This document shows, one piece after another, positions 55,043-63,191 of a stretch of DNA of 64,000 nt. Both the position numbers and the translations under genes were made by a program. The stretch comes from Deltaproteobacteria bacterium (GTDB taxonomy: Bacteria > Desulfobacterota > Desulfovibrionia > Desulfovibrionales > Desulfovibrionaceae). The notes beneath the pieces were generated by a model, which did no database searches, was not told where the DNA came from, and worked only from the letters and a program-made list of their open reading frames with translations. The DNA lies in assembly GCA_009929215.1 (NCBI GenBank), contig SAAX01000002.1, positions 1 through 64,000 on the forward strand. Reading direction: 5' to 3'. Numbering within the stretch: the stretch's first letter is position 1; each line of letters begins with the position of its first letter.

Positions 55043-56310
55043 TGCGCGTTCTGCTTATTGCGCTGCAACAGACCACAGAAGGCCCGGCCTCACCCGCAGA
55101 ACAAGCCCAGTGGACAGAACTGGGCGCGCCCATGCGCACTGCCCGACTGGAAGAAGACCACGCCCTTGCCCTTGCCGCTGCCATGCGCGACGGCGGCAGG
55201 CTGGCCCCCATGCTGCTGTGCGCCAAAAATTCGCGTCTGCACCGCCGTGCTGCCGCCCTCAACCTGCCCACCCTTGCCGCTGGCGGCCCCATAGATTTTA
55301 CGCGCCTGTGGCTCTGGCAACGGCGGCACAAGCACCTGCTGGTGCAAACCTTTGGCGAATGCAGCATGGCTGCGGGCCGCCGCGTGCTTGCCATGCGCGC
55401 GCCCCAAAGCACGCTGCTCAGCCACGCCTTATTGCTGCGCGCGCCCCATGCCGAGGCATGCGCGGGCAAGGGCATGCTTGCTGCCCACAAAATTTTGTGC
55501 GGCTCAAACCATGTGCGCGAGCGCATTGCCAAGGGCAGCGGCATCACACAGGGCGAAACCCCGTGGCGCGGCCCCAAAAACCGCCAACTGCCCCTTGCGG
55601 GCGATGTGCTCACGCTGCGTGCGCCGTGCATGAACCTTGAGGGCTACGCCCCTGCGCCCGAATGGAAAGCAGAAGCCCCCCTTGCCGAAAGCACAGGCAA
55701 CAAACCACGTTTTATTTTTTGCATGGGTGACGCGCTCACCCCGCGTTCGGGTGTGCACGTTGTCATCCGCGCCATGGCGGCCATATGGCAAAGGCGCGAC
55801 CTGCCCCGGTGGGAAGTGCGCGCCGCCGGTGGGGGCCCCCGCTTTCAGGAAGTGCTTGAAGAAGCGGAATCTCTCGGCGTGCAAAGCCGCCTGTGCCTGC
55901 TCAACGAGCAACCTCTGCACCAGTTGCTGCACAGCTGCCACGCCTGGATTGCACCCGGATCGGCCCCGGACGAACTGCCCGATACCCTCGGCGCGGGACT
56001 GGCGGCCTACATGCCGGTTATCTGCGGGCAGGGCGACCTGCACAATCAGCGGCTCAAAGCCGCACCCGCAGCGGCCTGCATGTTTGAAGAAAACAATCCG
56101 CAGTCGCTGGCAGAGGCCATGATCAACATCATGACCAACAATGACCTGCGCCGCAGCACTGTACAAGCTGGCGACACCCTGCGGCCAAGCCTTGGCCTTG
56201 ATGCCTTTGCCGACAGCGTTTGCGCCCGGCACGAGGCATGGTGCGCGGAACTGGGCTGGCTTGAGCAAAACGCCCACCCCCACACAGACCACGACAAAGA
56301 ACAACAGTAA
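55042..56310 (+). CDS. GT4-like glycosyltransferase
   Basis: The 422-residue protein has a GT-B layout. The N-terminal domain begins MRVLLIALQQTTEGPASPAE. The C-terminal domain has ICMGD-like FIFCMGDALTPRSGVHVVI, WIAPGSAPDELPDTLGAGLAAYMPVI in place of the usual E-x7-E segment, and a late NNPQSLAEAMI. The diagnostic glutamates are partly replaced by DELPD. It starts inside the stop of the preceding aminotransferase gene. The acceptor is unknown. Confidence 0.75.
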   Translation: MRVLLIALQQTTEGPASPAEQAQWTELGAPMRTARLEEDHALALAAAMRDGGRLAPMLLCAKNSRLHRRAAALNLPTLAAGGPIDFTRLWLWQRRHKHLLVQTFGECSMAAGRRVLAMRAPQSTLLSHALLLRAPHAEACAGKGMLAAHKILCGSNHVRERIAKGSGITQGETPWRGPKNRQLPLAGDVLTLRAPCMNLEGYAPAPEWKAEAPLAESTGNKPRFIFCMGDALTPRSGVHVVIRAMAAIWQRRDLPRWEVRAAGGGPRFQEVLEEAESLGVQSRLCLLNEQPLHQLLHSCHAWIAPGSAPDELPDTLGAGLAAYMPVICGQGDLHNQRLKAAPAAACMFEENNPQSLAEAMINIMTNNDLRRSTVQAGDTLRPSLGLDAFADSVCARHEAWCAELGWLEQNAHPHTDHDKEQQ

Positions 56311-56391
56311 ACGAGCAAATTCGTGCGCGCCCCGCGCCAGCAGCTGCCGTTGCCAACCCGGGGTAATACCGCAAACACATACAGGAACCGT

Positions 56392-57300
56392 ATGAAATGT
56401 AAAATCTGCAAAGCTGAGGCCGTGGTGGCCCTGCGCAGCCACAATGCCGCCTTCTGCCCCGACTGTTACAAAGACTTTTTTGCCCGACAGGTAGAGCGTG
56501 GCATTGAAGGCCAAAAGCTCTTTACCCGCAACGAGCGAGTGCTGGTGGCCCTTTCTGGTGGCAAGGATTCGCTGGCCCTGATGCTCGAGCTTTCGCGCCA
56601 GGGCTACAACGTCACCGGGCTGCATATTGATCTGGCCATTCCGGTTTCTTCTGCTGCGGCGCGTGGCGTGGTTGAGCGTTTTTGCGCCAAGCACGACCTC
56701 AAGCTCATGGTTAAGGAGATGGCCGCCGAGGGTCTGCCCATCCCGCTGGTCAAAGAGCGCCTGAACCGCCCCATCTGCTCGGCCTGCGGCAAGATCAAGC
56801 GCCACTTTTTCAACAAGGTTGCGCTGGACGGAGGCTTTGACGCCCTTGCCACCGGCCACAACCTCGACGACGAAGTGGCCCGCCTTTTCAGCAATACCCT
56901 GCGCTGGGACACATCCTACCTTTCCGACCAGGGCCCGCGCCTTGACAGTGAGAACGGGTTTTCGCGCAAGGTCAAACCCCTGTGGCGGCTCTCGGAATTT
57001 GAAACCGCAAACTACGCCTTTTTGATGGGCATAGAGAACCACTACGCCCCCTGCCCGTACAGCCCCGGGGCAAGCTTTACCACGCTCAAGGGCCTGATGC
57101 AGAACCTCGAGTTCGCCATGCCTGGCCGTAAGCTCGACTTTTATCAAGGTTTTCTCTCGCGTGGGCGGCCTGTGTTTGCCCGCCGCGAGGCCGAAGAAGG
57201 CCTTACGCTGGCCCCCTGCACCGAATGCGGCTACCCCACCTCATCGGGCGACCGCTGCGGCGTGTGCCGTATCCGCTCTGCAGTGGCCGACCATGGCTAG
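56392..57300 (+). CDS. tRNA 2-thiolation protein, TtuA/TtcA type
   Basis: The 302-residue protein belongs to the ATP-dependent tRNA thiolation enzymes. It has an N-terminal zinc finger (CKIC...CPDC, residues 3-24), the PP-loop VALSGGKDSLALML near 48, the catalytic cysteine pair region RPICSACGKIKR near 127 with a distal PC, and a C-terminal zinc finger (CTECGYP...CGVCR). Two zinc fingers favour the TtuA/Ncs6 group over TtcA. The ATG at 56392 gives the zinc finger at once; AGGAA lies 5 bases before. Confidence 0.87.
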   Translation: MKCKICKAEAVVALRSHNAAFCPDCYKDFFARQVERGIEGQKLFTRNERVLVALSGGKDSLALMLELSRQGYNVTGLHIDLAIPVSSAAARGVVERFCAKHDLKLMVKEMAAEGLPIPLVKERLNRPICSACGKIKRHFFNKVALDGGFDALATGHNLDDEVARLFSNTLRWDTSYLSDQGPRLDSENGFSRKVKPLWRLSEFETANYAFLMGIENHYAPCPYSPGASFTTLKGLMQNLEFAMPGRKLDFYQGFLSRGRPVFARREAEEGLTLAPCTECGYPTSSGDRCGVCRIRSAVADHG

Positions 57301-57329
57301 AAGTCCAACATAGCCATATCATTCTGCAT

Positions 57330-57360
57330 CCGGCAGCCTCAGGGCTGCCGGTTTTCTTTT
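57330..57360 (+). terminator. Terminator of the tRNA thiolase gene
   Basis: CCGGCAGCC (57330-57338) pairs with GGCTGCCGG (57343-57351), followed by TTTTCTTTT. Confidence 0.92.
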
Positions 57361-57395
57361 GTCACTGCTGCCGCACGGCAAAAACGCATTCCTGC

Positions 57396-57428
57396 TTGAC
57401 TTTCATCATTTTTGAAAATAAATTTCAA
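57396..57428 (+). promoter_or_regulatory. feoB promoter with Fur box
   Basis: TTGACT (57396-57401) and TAAATT (57419-57424) are 17 bases apart. TTGAAAATAAATTTCAA (57412-57428) covers the -10 and differs at one position from the Desulfovibrio Fur motif WTGAAAATNATTTTCAW as I remember it from comparative studies. Iron-Fur binding would block feoB. Confidence 0.75.
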
Positions 57429-57487
57429 TTCCATTTAATTTCAGCCTCACCGGCATGCCCGGCGCGGCACAGACAGGAGCCCAAAGC

Positions 57488-59794
57488 ATGCCGGAATCCC
57501 TATCCGCAACGGCAGTGGTGCGCGGCGGCCATGCCCGCACGCTTATTGGCGGTCTGGCCTATTCCTTGCGGCTGGCCATTGCTGGCAACCCCAACTGCGG
57601 CAAAACAACGGTTTTCAACGCGCTAACGGGTGCGCACCAGCATGTGGGCAACTACAGCGGCGTAACTGTTGAAAAAAAAGAAGGCTTTATCCGCCACGAA
57701 GGGCAGGAGATCATTTTGGTCGATCTGCCCGGCGCGTATTCGCTCTCGGCCTATTCGCAGGAAGAAGTGGTGGCCCGCAACGTGCTTTTGGGCGGGTCGG
57801 TGCAGGCGGTCATCAATGTGGTGGATGCGGGCATTCTGGAGCGCGGGCTGCTGCTGACGGCCCAGCTGCGCGAAATGGGCCTGCCCGTGGTTATTGCCTG
57901 CAACATGATGGACGAGGCCCACGCGGCGGGCATCAGCATTGATTTTTTGCGGCTCTCGGAATGCATGGGCGCAAACGCCGTGCCCACGGTGGGTACGGCT
58001 GGCAACGGTCTGCGCGAGGCCCTCTCTGCCGCGCGTCAGGCGGCGCTGGATACCCCCGGGTACGGTGGCAGCCCCTCACAGGGGGAACAACCAGCGGATC
58101 AGGCGCATGCCCTGCGCATCAGCTACGGGCCCCTGCTCGATCCCATTCTCGAAACCATGGAGCGGCGCATTGCGGCCAGCCCCGGCATTGCCGCCTCGCC
58201 CTATGGCCACTGCGCCCCGCGCTGGCTGGCCCTCAACCTGCTGCAAGACGATGCCGAGGCCATTGCGGCTCTGCATAAGGCAGATGCCGACCTTGCCGCC
58301 GACATGGCCCAGGTGTGCGGTTTTGTGCAGGAAGAACTGCACAGCATTGGCCGCGATGCCGAGGGAATCATCGCAGACGGCCACAGCGCCTTTGTGCGGC
58401 AGGTGGCTGCGGCCTGCATTGTCAAAACAGGCGACCGCCACCGCTTGAGCCTTTCGGACAAGCTCGACCGCGTGCTGGCCCACGCCCTGTGGGGTGCTGC
58501 GATCATGCTGGGCGTGCTCTATGCCATGTTTCAGATCACCATTGTACTGGGTTCGTACCCGCAGGGCTGGCTTGAGAGCGCGTTTGGCGCGCTGGCGGGC
58601 TTTGTGCGGGGCTCGCTTCCCGATGGCCTGTTTGCCTCACTGCTGGTGGACGGCGTGATTGCGGGTGTTGGCGGCGTGCTCAGTTTTGTGCCGCTGGTGC
58701 TCATCATGTTTGCGCTTATCGCCATTGTGGAAGACAGCGGCTACATGGCCCGCATGGCCTACATTGCAGACCGGGTGTTCCAGTTTTTTGGCCTGCACGG
58801 GGCCTCGGTGATGCCCTATATCATTTCTGGCGGCATTGCGGGCGGCTGCGCCATACCGGGCGTTATGGCCACGCGCACCATGCGCAGCCCCAAGGAAAAA
58901 CTGGCCACCATGCTCACCCTGCCCTACATGGCCTGCGGCGCAAAGCTGCCCGTGTACCTGCTGCTGGTGGGCACGTTTTTTCCGCACAATGCCGCCAACA
59001 TGATGTTTGCCATCATCATGCTTTCGTGGGTGCTGGCCTTCTGCGTGGCCCTGTTGCTGCGCAAAACTGTGCTTCGCGGCGAGGCCACGCCACTGGTCAT
59101 GGAAATGCCCCCCTACCGCATGCCCACCCTGCGTGGCATCTGCATCCACTGCTGGGAACGCACCTGGATGTACCTGAAAAAGGCGGGAACAGTGCTCGTG
59201 CCGCTGGCCATGCTTATCTGGGCGGCCATGACCTTTCCCGCTCTTGATCCGCAAGTAGCCCTGCCTTTTGAAAACGAAATTGCCCGACTGAGCGCCCGTC
59301 TTGAACGCGACGACCTCTCGGAACAGATGCGCATCACCTACGAACAGGCGCTGGCAAAATCGCAGGAAGAACTGGACGCGGAGCGGCTGCGCCACACCCT
59401 TGCGGGCAGCCTTGGCACATGGCTTGAAGGCGTCACCTCGTATGCGGGCTTTAGCTGGCGCACAGATGTGGCCCTTATTGGCGGCATTGCGGCCAAGGAG
59501 GCCATCATTTCAACCCTTGGCACAGCCTATGCCCTTGGCGCGCAAGACCCGGATGACCCGGCGTCGCTGGCAGAACTGCTGCGGGCCGACCCCTCGTGGA
59601 ATCAGGGCACAGCCCTGGCCCTGCTGGTTTTTGTCATGCTTTACGCACCCTGCTTTGTGACCCTGGTTGTCATTCGGCAGGAGTCGGGCAGCTGGAAGTG
59701 GGTTGCCTTCAGCATTGCCTTCAACACCCTGCTGGCCTTTGGCATGGCCGTGGGCGTTTACCAGACCTACCGTTTTTTATGGATGGGCTTATAG
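57488..59794 (+). CDS. feoB: Ferrous iron transporter FeoB
   Basis: FeoB imports Fe2+ across the inner membrane. The 768 residues hold an N-terminal G domain (AGNPNCGKTTVFNALTG near 32, NYSGVTVEKKEG, DLPGAYSL, CNMMDEAH). A helical spacer follows, then the gate domain with GGIAGGCAIPGVMATR and YMACGAKLPVYLLL. AGGAG lies nine bases before the ATG at 57488. feoA is not adjacent but lies 2 kb away on the other strand. A GGEEF gene starts directly at the stop. Confidence 0.96.
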   Translation: MPESLSATAVVRGGHARTLIGGLAYSLRLAIAGNPNCGKTTVFNALTGAHQHVGNYSGVTVEKKEGFIRHEGQEIILVDLPGAYSLSAYSQEEVVARNVLLGGSVQAVINVVDAGILERGLLLTAQLREMGLPVVIACNMMDEAHAAGISIDFLRLSECMGANAVPTVGTAGNGLREALSAARQAALDTPGYGGSPSQGEQPADQAHALRISYGPLLDPILETMERRIAASPGIAASPYGHCAPRWLALNLLQDDAEAIAALHKADADLAADMAQVCGFVQEELHSIGRDAEGIIADGHSAFVRQVAAACIVKTGDRHRLSLSDKLDRVLAHALWGAAIMLGVLYAMFQITIVLGSYPQGWLESAFGALAGFVRGSLPDGLFASLLVDGVIAGVGGVLSFVPLVLIMFALIAIVEDSGYMARMAYIADRVFQFFGLHGASVMPYIISGGIAGGCAIPGVMATRTMRSPKEKLATMLTLPYMACGAKLPVYLLLVGTFFPHNAANMMFAIIMLSWVLAFCVALLLRKTVLRGEATPLVMEMPPYRMPTLRGICIHCWERTWMYLKKAGTVLVPLAMLIWAAMTFPALDPQVALPFENEIARLSARLERDDLSEQMRITYEQALAKSQEELDAERLRHTLAGSLGTWLEGVTSYAGFSWRTDVALIGGIAAKEAIISTLGTAYALGAQDPDDPASLAELLRADPSWNQGTALALLVFVMLYAPCFVTLVVIRQESGSWKWVAFSIAFNTLLAFGMAVGVYQTYRFLWMGL

Positions 59795-60961
59795 ATGTCT
59801 ACTACCACAGAGCGCGTCACCGGCATGAGCATACGCGCATATCTTGCACTGGGCCTCACCGTTATGGCCCTGCTTTTTACGGCCAGCTTTTTCTACTTTA
59901 TGAGCATGACGCGCGAAATGAGCGTTTCGGGCACCAAGACCTACGGGGCCTTTATGGCGCTTACCGAGGCCCGCAACAAGGCAGACCTTGCCCTGCTTGA
60001 GCGCCTGCGCGAAGCAGAAGGGGCGCTGAACGCCGCCCGCCAGAACGCCAATACCCTCGGTCAGGCAGACGCCGCCCTTGGGGCACTTGCCGCATCCATT
60101 GCCGAGCTCTCGGCCCCGCAGACCGCCACAGAAGACATGCTGCTGCAACTGCGCCGCACGGCCACTCTTGCGCACGACTTTGAAAACAATCTGCTTATGG
60201 CATTTTTGCTGCTTGGCGCTGGCCTTGTCACGCTCTTTGGCCTGTTGCGCCTGCACCTTGCCCGCCCGCTGCAAGGCATCATGGCCTTTCTCAACCAGTT
60301 GGGCACAGGGGCCGCCAGCCAGCCGCCCAAGCGCAGCTTTATTGTTGAGCTGGGGAACATTGCGGCATCGCTTGAAAATCTTGGCACATACCTTTCGCTT
60401 GCAACCGTGCGCTCGCAAAAACTGGCTTCGGAGCACGACCATTTTCAAAAAATGTCGCTGGTGGACGGCCTCACCGGGGTGGGCAACCGCCGTGCCTTTG
60501 ACGAAAAACTGCGAACCCTGTGGCTTCAGGCCCAGCAAGGGCAAACGCCCCTTTCGCTCATCATGCTCGATGTGGACACCTTCAAACGCTACAACGACAA
60601 TTTGGGGCATCAGGCTGGCGACGAATGCCTGCGCCGCGTGGCAGCGGCCATGAGCAGGGCCGCGCGCTCTACCGACGTATGCGCCCGCTACGGCGGCGAA
60701 GAATTTGCCCTGCTGCTGCCCGGTGCGGATGCCGCCAAGGCCCAGGTTGTGGCCGCCCGCGTGCATGCCGAGGTGGCCCGCGAACAGCTGCCCCACCCCG
60801 CCTCGCCCGTAAGTACCTTTGTGACCGTGAGCCTTGGCGTGAGCTGCATACGTCCGCAGCCCGACCAGGATATTGAAAGTCATACGCTGGTGCGCCAGAC
60901 CGATGCCGCCCTGTACGAGGCCAAGGCCGCAGGCCGCAACCGCACCTGCGTGTATGGGTAG
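59795..60961 (+). CDS. Membrane-bound diguanylate cyclase (GGEEF)
   Basis: The 388-residue protein has two membrane helices (about 12-35 and 132-155) around a 95-residue periplasmic helical loop. A linker and a GGDEF-family domain with GGEEF at about 300-304 follow. An RxxD site (RSTD) lies five residues before it, so the enzyme should be active and product-inhibited. The ATG immediately follows the feoB TAG, with no ribosome site of its own, so synthesis is coupled to FeoB. A link between iron supply and c-di-GMP is an inference from this arrangement. Confidence 0.9.
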   Translation: MSTTTERVTGMSIRAYLALGLTVMALLFTASFFYFMSMTREMSVSGTKTYGAFMALTEARNKADLALLERLREAEGALNAARQNANTLGQADAALGALAASIAELSAPQTATEDMLLQLRRTATLAHDFENNLLMAFLLLGAGLVTLFGLLRLHLARPLQGIMAFLNQLGTGAASQPPKRSFIVELGNIAASLENLGTYLSLATVRSQKLASEHDHFQKMSLVDGLTGVGNRRAFDEKLRTLWLQAQQGQTPLSLIMLDVDTFKRYNDNLGHQAGDECLRRVAAAMSRAARSTDVCARYGGEEFALLLPGADAAKAQVVAARVHAEVAREQLPHPASPVSTFVTVSLGVSCIRPQPDQDIESHTLVRQTDAALYEAKAAGRNRTCVYG

Positions 60962-60969
60962 GAGCACAC

Positions 60970-61437
60970 CTAACCCACACCATTGCCAAATCTTTCTCTT
61001 AACACGGGAATAATCAATTTATCTGCATTTTCTTTGATCGAGTCTTCAATTTCTGCTATTTTCTTCAAAAAAATATTTTTATGTATTGATAAATCTCCAT
61101 ATTTTATATGAGCTATAGATCCTATCTCATCAATAAGATTACAAGCTTCTACCCCATAAAAGGATAACATTTGAATTTCAAGTTCATAAGCCTGATCTGC
61201 TTCCATCCATGCTTCTTCTTTAAACATTTTATGTATCCACCGGTCTGTTAACAATAACTGTTTTGAAATCATCTTCGCTTTCTGAACGACTTCTACAGAA
61301 ATCTCGTTCCATGATCCATCTGGAGGTAAAGAGAGGCTTACATCATTTAACTTTGAAAAAAATGATTCATCATGGTTTGCATAATACTGAAAAAAACAAT
61401 TTTCTATATCTTCAATCTGACTACTACAGGAAATCAC
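60970..61437 (-). CDS. AT-rich helical protein of unknown function
   Basis: The 155-residue frame is strongly AT-rich and uses codons unlike its neighbours. The protein is acidic and helical, with an Asp/Glu/Lys/Ile-rich C-terminal coiled-coil-like part (KKIAEIEDSIKENADK). GTG at 61437 is the first usable start but has no close ribosome site. The frame continues upstream for nine natural-looking codons to a TAA and is then in frame with the small membrane protein at 61465-61608. It may be the distal half of one interrupted gene. No family is recognised. Confidence 0.55.
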   Translation of the reverse strand: MISCSSQIEDIENCFFQYYANHDESFFSKLNDVSLSLPPDGSWNEISVEVVQKAKMISKQLLLTDRWIHKMFKEEAWMEADQAYELEIQMLSFYGVEACNLIDEIGSIAHIKYGDLSIHKNIFLKKIAEIEDSIKENADKLIIPVLRERFGNGVG

Positions 61438-61464
61438 AAAATCAGACAGTGCATCAATTATTCC

Positions 61465-61608
61465 TTAATATATATGGCAAGCTTTCCTTTTTTTATCTTC
61501 TTCTTTATTACGATGCACGTAAAAATTCCACGCCAGTGTTATTAATGCGCCTCCCAATGAACTTGATAATAGCATTGATATAAATACACTAAAATCAAAA
61601 TCTTGCAT
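61465..61608 (-). CDS. Small single-span membrane protein (47 residues)
   Basis: This short frame encodes one membrane helix (about residues 9-30: FISMLLSSSLGGALITLAWNF) and a charged tail (HRNKEEDKKRK). GGAGG lies four bases before the ATG at 61608, so translation is well supported. It ends in TAT TAA; the downstream codons in the same frame continue into the 60970-61437 protein. It is either a small protein in a two-gene unit or the N-terminus of a gene broken by a CAA-to-TAA change. Confidence 0.55.
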   Translation of the reverse strand: MQDFDFSVFISMLLSSSLGGALITLAWNFYVHRNKEEDKKRKACHIY

Positions 61609-61780
61609 TTTCCCTCCACCATAGCTAACTATAAAAAGTTTTTTAACTTCACAATAATTTCACCTCAACAAAAATATGGCAAGTGAACACCTTCCGCATG
61701 CCAGCCAAGTCCCATAGTATTACTCAATTATGTTCACTGGCTTATTCTTCGGGTAACAAAAGAACGCCCTGTCATAACGC

Positions 61781-61803
61781 AAAAACCCCGGCATGCCGGG
61801 GTT
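61781..61803 (-). terminator. Terminator of feoA
   Basis: AACCCCGGCA/TGCCGGGGTT forms a 20-base palindrome (61784-61803) with TTTTT following on the minus strand, 38 bases after the feoA stop. Confidence 0.88.
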
Positions 61804-61840
61804 ATACGAAGCAAACACTGCCTGCCAAAAAATCAAATTG

Positions 61841-62083
61841 CTAGGGTGCAGATGTCTGCACCATGATGGCCCCGGCCTCTCTGCGGCGCAGGGCAATGGT
61901 GACCTCTGCGCAACGCAGGGCCAGCGGGTCGCGCAGGGGCGCGTAGCCCACCACCGATACAGGCATGCCAGATCCCAGCCCCATGTCGCGTATGCGGCGC
62001 GCAAGCTCTCCTCTGGCATTGATGCTCACAATGCGGGCCACCTCGCCCACTTTGAGGGAAGTAAGTGGAATTACTGAATCCAT
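61841..62083 (-). CDS. feoA: Ferrous iron transport protein A
   Basis: FeoA is a small SH3-like protein that supports FeoB. The 80 residues show the family pattern PLTSLKVGEVARIVSIN...RRIRDMGLGSGMPVSVVGYAPLRDP...TIALRRREA. The ATG at 62083 has GGAGG three bases upstream, closer than usual; a TTG at 62110 would add nine residues. It has its own promoter, similar in design to that of feoB. Confidence 0.92.
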   Translation of the reverse strand: MDSVIPLTSLKVGEVARIVSINARGELARRIRDMGLGSGMPVSVVGYAPLRDPLALRCAEVTIALRRREAGAIMVQTSAP

Positions 62084-62107
62084 AATCCTCCACCGTCCTT
62101 TTAAAAA

Positions 62108-62150
62108 CAACTTTCAATTTCAATTTACTTCTCATGCCCGCTGGCGTCAA
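62108..62150 (-). promoter_or_regulatory. feoA promoter with TTGAAA repeats
   Basis: On the minus strand TTGACG (62150-62145) and TAAATT (62127-62122) are 17 bases apart, the same geometry and -10 as feoB. The -10 runs into TTGAAATTGAAAGTTG, tandem half-sites related to the Fur box, though not a full palindrome. Confidence 0.6.
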
Positions 62151-62285
62151 GGATATAAGCATGGTCAGGCAGCGCGAGAGTTTGCGCGGCTGCACGCGCC
62201 GTAATGTAAGCCCGCTGCTCATGCGCTGCTGGTGTCGCCGTTGTTGCAACGCAGCCCAACAAGACTCGCCCGGCGACGGCCTGGG

Positions 62286-62348
62286 TTATGCCAAGTTTAT
62301 GACCAAGTTATGTTCAGAATTATGGACAGACTTATGCGCGTGGTTATG
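62286..62348 (+). repeat. Six TTATG repeats at 11-12 bp spacing
   Basis: TTATG occurs at 62286, 62297, 62308, 62320, 62332 and 62344, giving steps of 11, 11, 12, 12 and 12. Four of the six have CA four bases after the G or close to it (for example TTATGGACA, TTATGTTCA, TTATGGGCA). It resembles a degenerate tandem repeat or an array of protein sites on one face of the helix. Confidence 0.7.
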
Positions 62349-62493
62349 GGCAAATCTACGGCACTCCTCCAGCCCTGGCAGGGCAGATGCCCGCGTCCCA
62401 CTCGACCATGCGGCCCGACTCTGGCATGATGCAGGGCAGCGGCAGAACCTATGATTTCTGCCTGCATTCGCACACGCCAACAATGGAAACACC

Positions 62494-63180
62494 ATGAGCA
62501 TACTGAAAAAAGCTCTGGAGCGGGGGCTCACCCCCTCCAACGTCATAAGCTACCTGTGTCTGCAAATCATGCGCGTCAACGGCGCACTGTGGGGGAGCCT
62601 ACGTCTGCGCCTCAAGGCTCTGGCCCTTGGCGTGCGGGTTGAACCGGGTGTTTCGGCCCACGGCCCCGTGGGGCTCATGCGCTGGCCGGGCAGCAACATA
62701 CACATTGGCGCGGGCGCAAGCCTTATTTCATCCTGGCGGCGGGCCACCGCAGCCACCCTCTACGCCCCGGTGCGCCTGCGTACCTTTGGGCCGGGGGCCA
62801 ACATAGAGATCGGCCCCGGCTGCCAGCTCAGCGGCACGTCCATCACGGCCCGTTCCACGGTTATCCGCTTTGGGCGGCAGGTGATGTTTGGCCCCAACTG
62901 CATTGTGGTGGATTCTGACTTTCACGCCCACTGGCCGCCCGAAGCCCGCGCCACAGAGCCCGGCATGGAAGGCGACCGCCCGGTGAACGTTGGCGACTAC
63001 GCCTGGATTGGCATGAACTGCCTCATCCTCAAGGGTGTGACCATTGGTGAGGGGGCCATTATCGGCGCTGGCAGCGTGGTAACGCGCGATGTGCCGCCCT
63101 TCTGCCTTGCCGCAGGTTCGCCCGCTCGCGTGCTGCGCTGCCTCAAGCCCGGCGAAACGCCGCCTGCGGATGCGCACTAG
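62494..63180 (+). CDS. Left-handed beta-helix (hexapeptide) acyltransferase
   Basis: The 228-residue protein has an N-terminal helical part and then hexapeptide repeats ([LIV]-G-x4), for example NIHIGAGASL, NIEIGPGCQL and GEGAIIGAGSVVTRDVPP. The last is a typical LbH acetyltransferase end (CatB/WbbJ type). The histidine pair HAHW near residue 147 could be the catalytic base. It probably acetylates a sugar of a surface glycan. The ribosome site is weak. Confidence 0.85.
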   Translation: MSILKKALERGLTPSNVISYLCLQIMRVNGALWGSLRLRLKALALGVRVEPGVSAHGPVGLMRWPGSNIHIGAGASLISSWRRATAATLYAPVRLRTFGPGANIEIGPGCQLSGTSITARSTVIRFGRQVMFGPNCIVVDSDFHAHWPPEARATEPGMEGDRPVNVGDYAWIGMNCLILKGVTIGEGAIIGAGSVVTRDVPPFCLAAGSPARVLRCLKPGETPPADAH

Positions 63181-63191
63181 GTCGCACTAAC

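Larger units (their letters stand above)
62084..62493. other. Divergent region between feoA and the acyltransferase gene
   Basis: These 410 bases hold no supported gene. The left end contains the feoA promoter. The middle contains six TTATG motifs at 62286-62348. The right part is GC-rich with no clear promoter for the acyltransferase. Confidence 0.6.

Noticed and set aside
55504-57147. 547-codon minus-strand frame across the GT4-like and tRNA thiolase genes
   Set aside because: It spans two convincing plus-strand genes and shows no domain.
62286-62348. Replication origin made of DnaA boxes
   Set aside because: None of the six motifs matches TTATNCACA fully, there is no dnaA or dnaN nearby and no AT-rich unwinding region; kept only as an unexplained repeat.
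62134-62454. 106-codon plus-strand frame before the acyltransferase gene
   Set aside because: It has no ribosome site and its apparent four-residue periodicity comes from the TTATG repeats.
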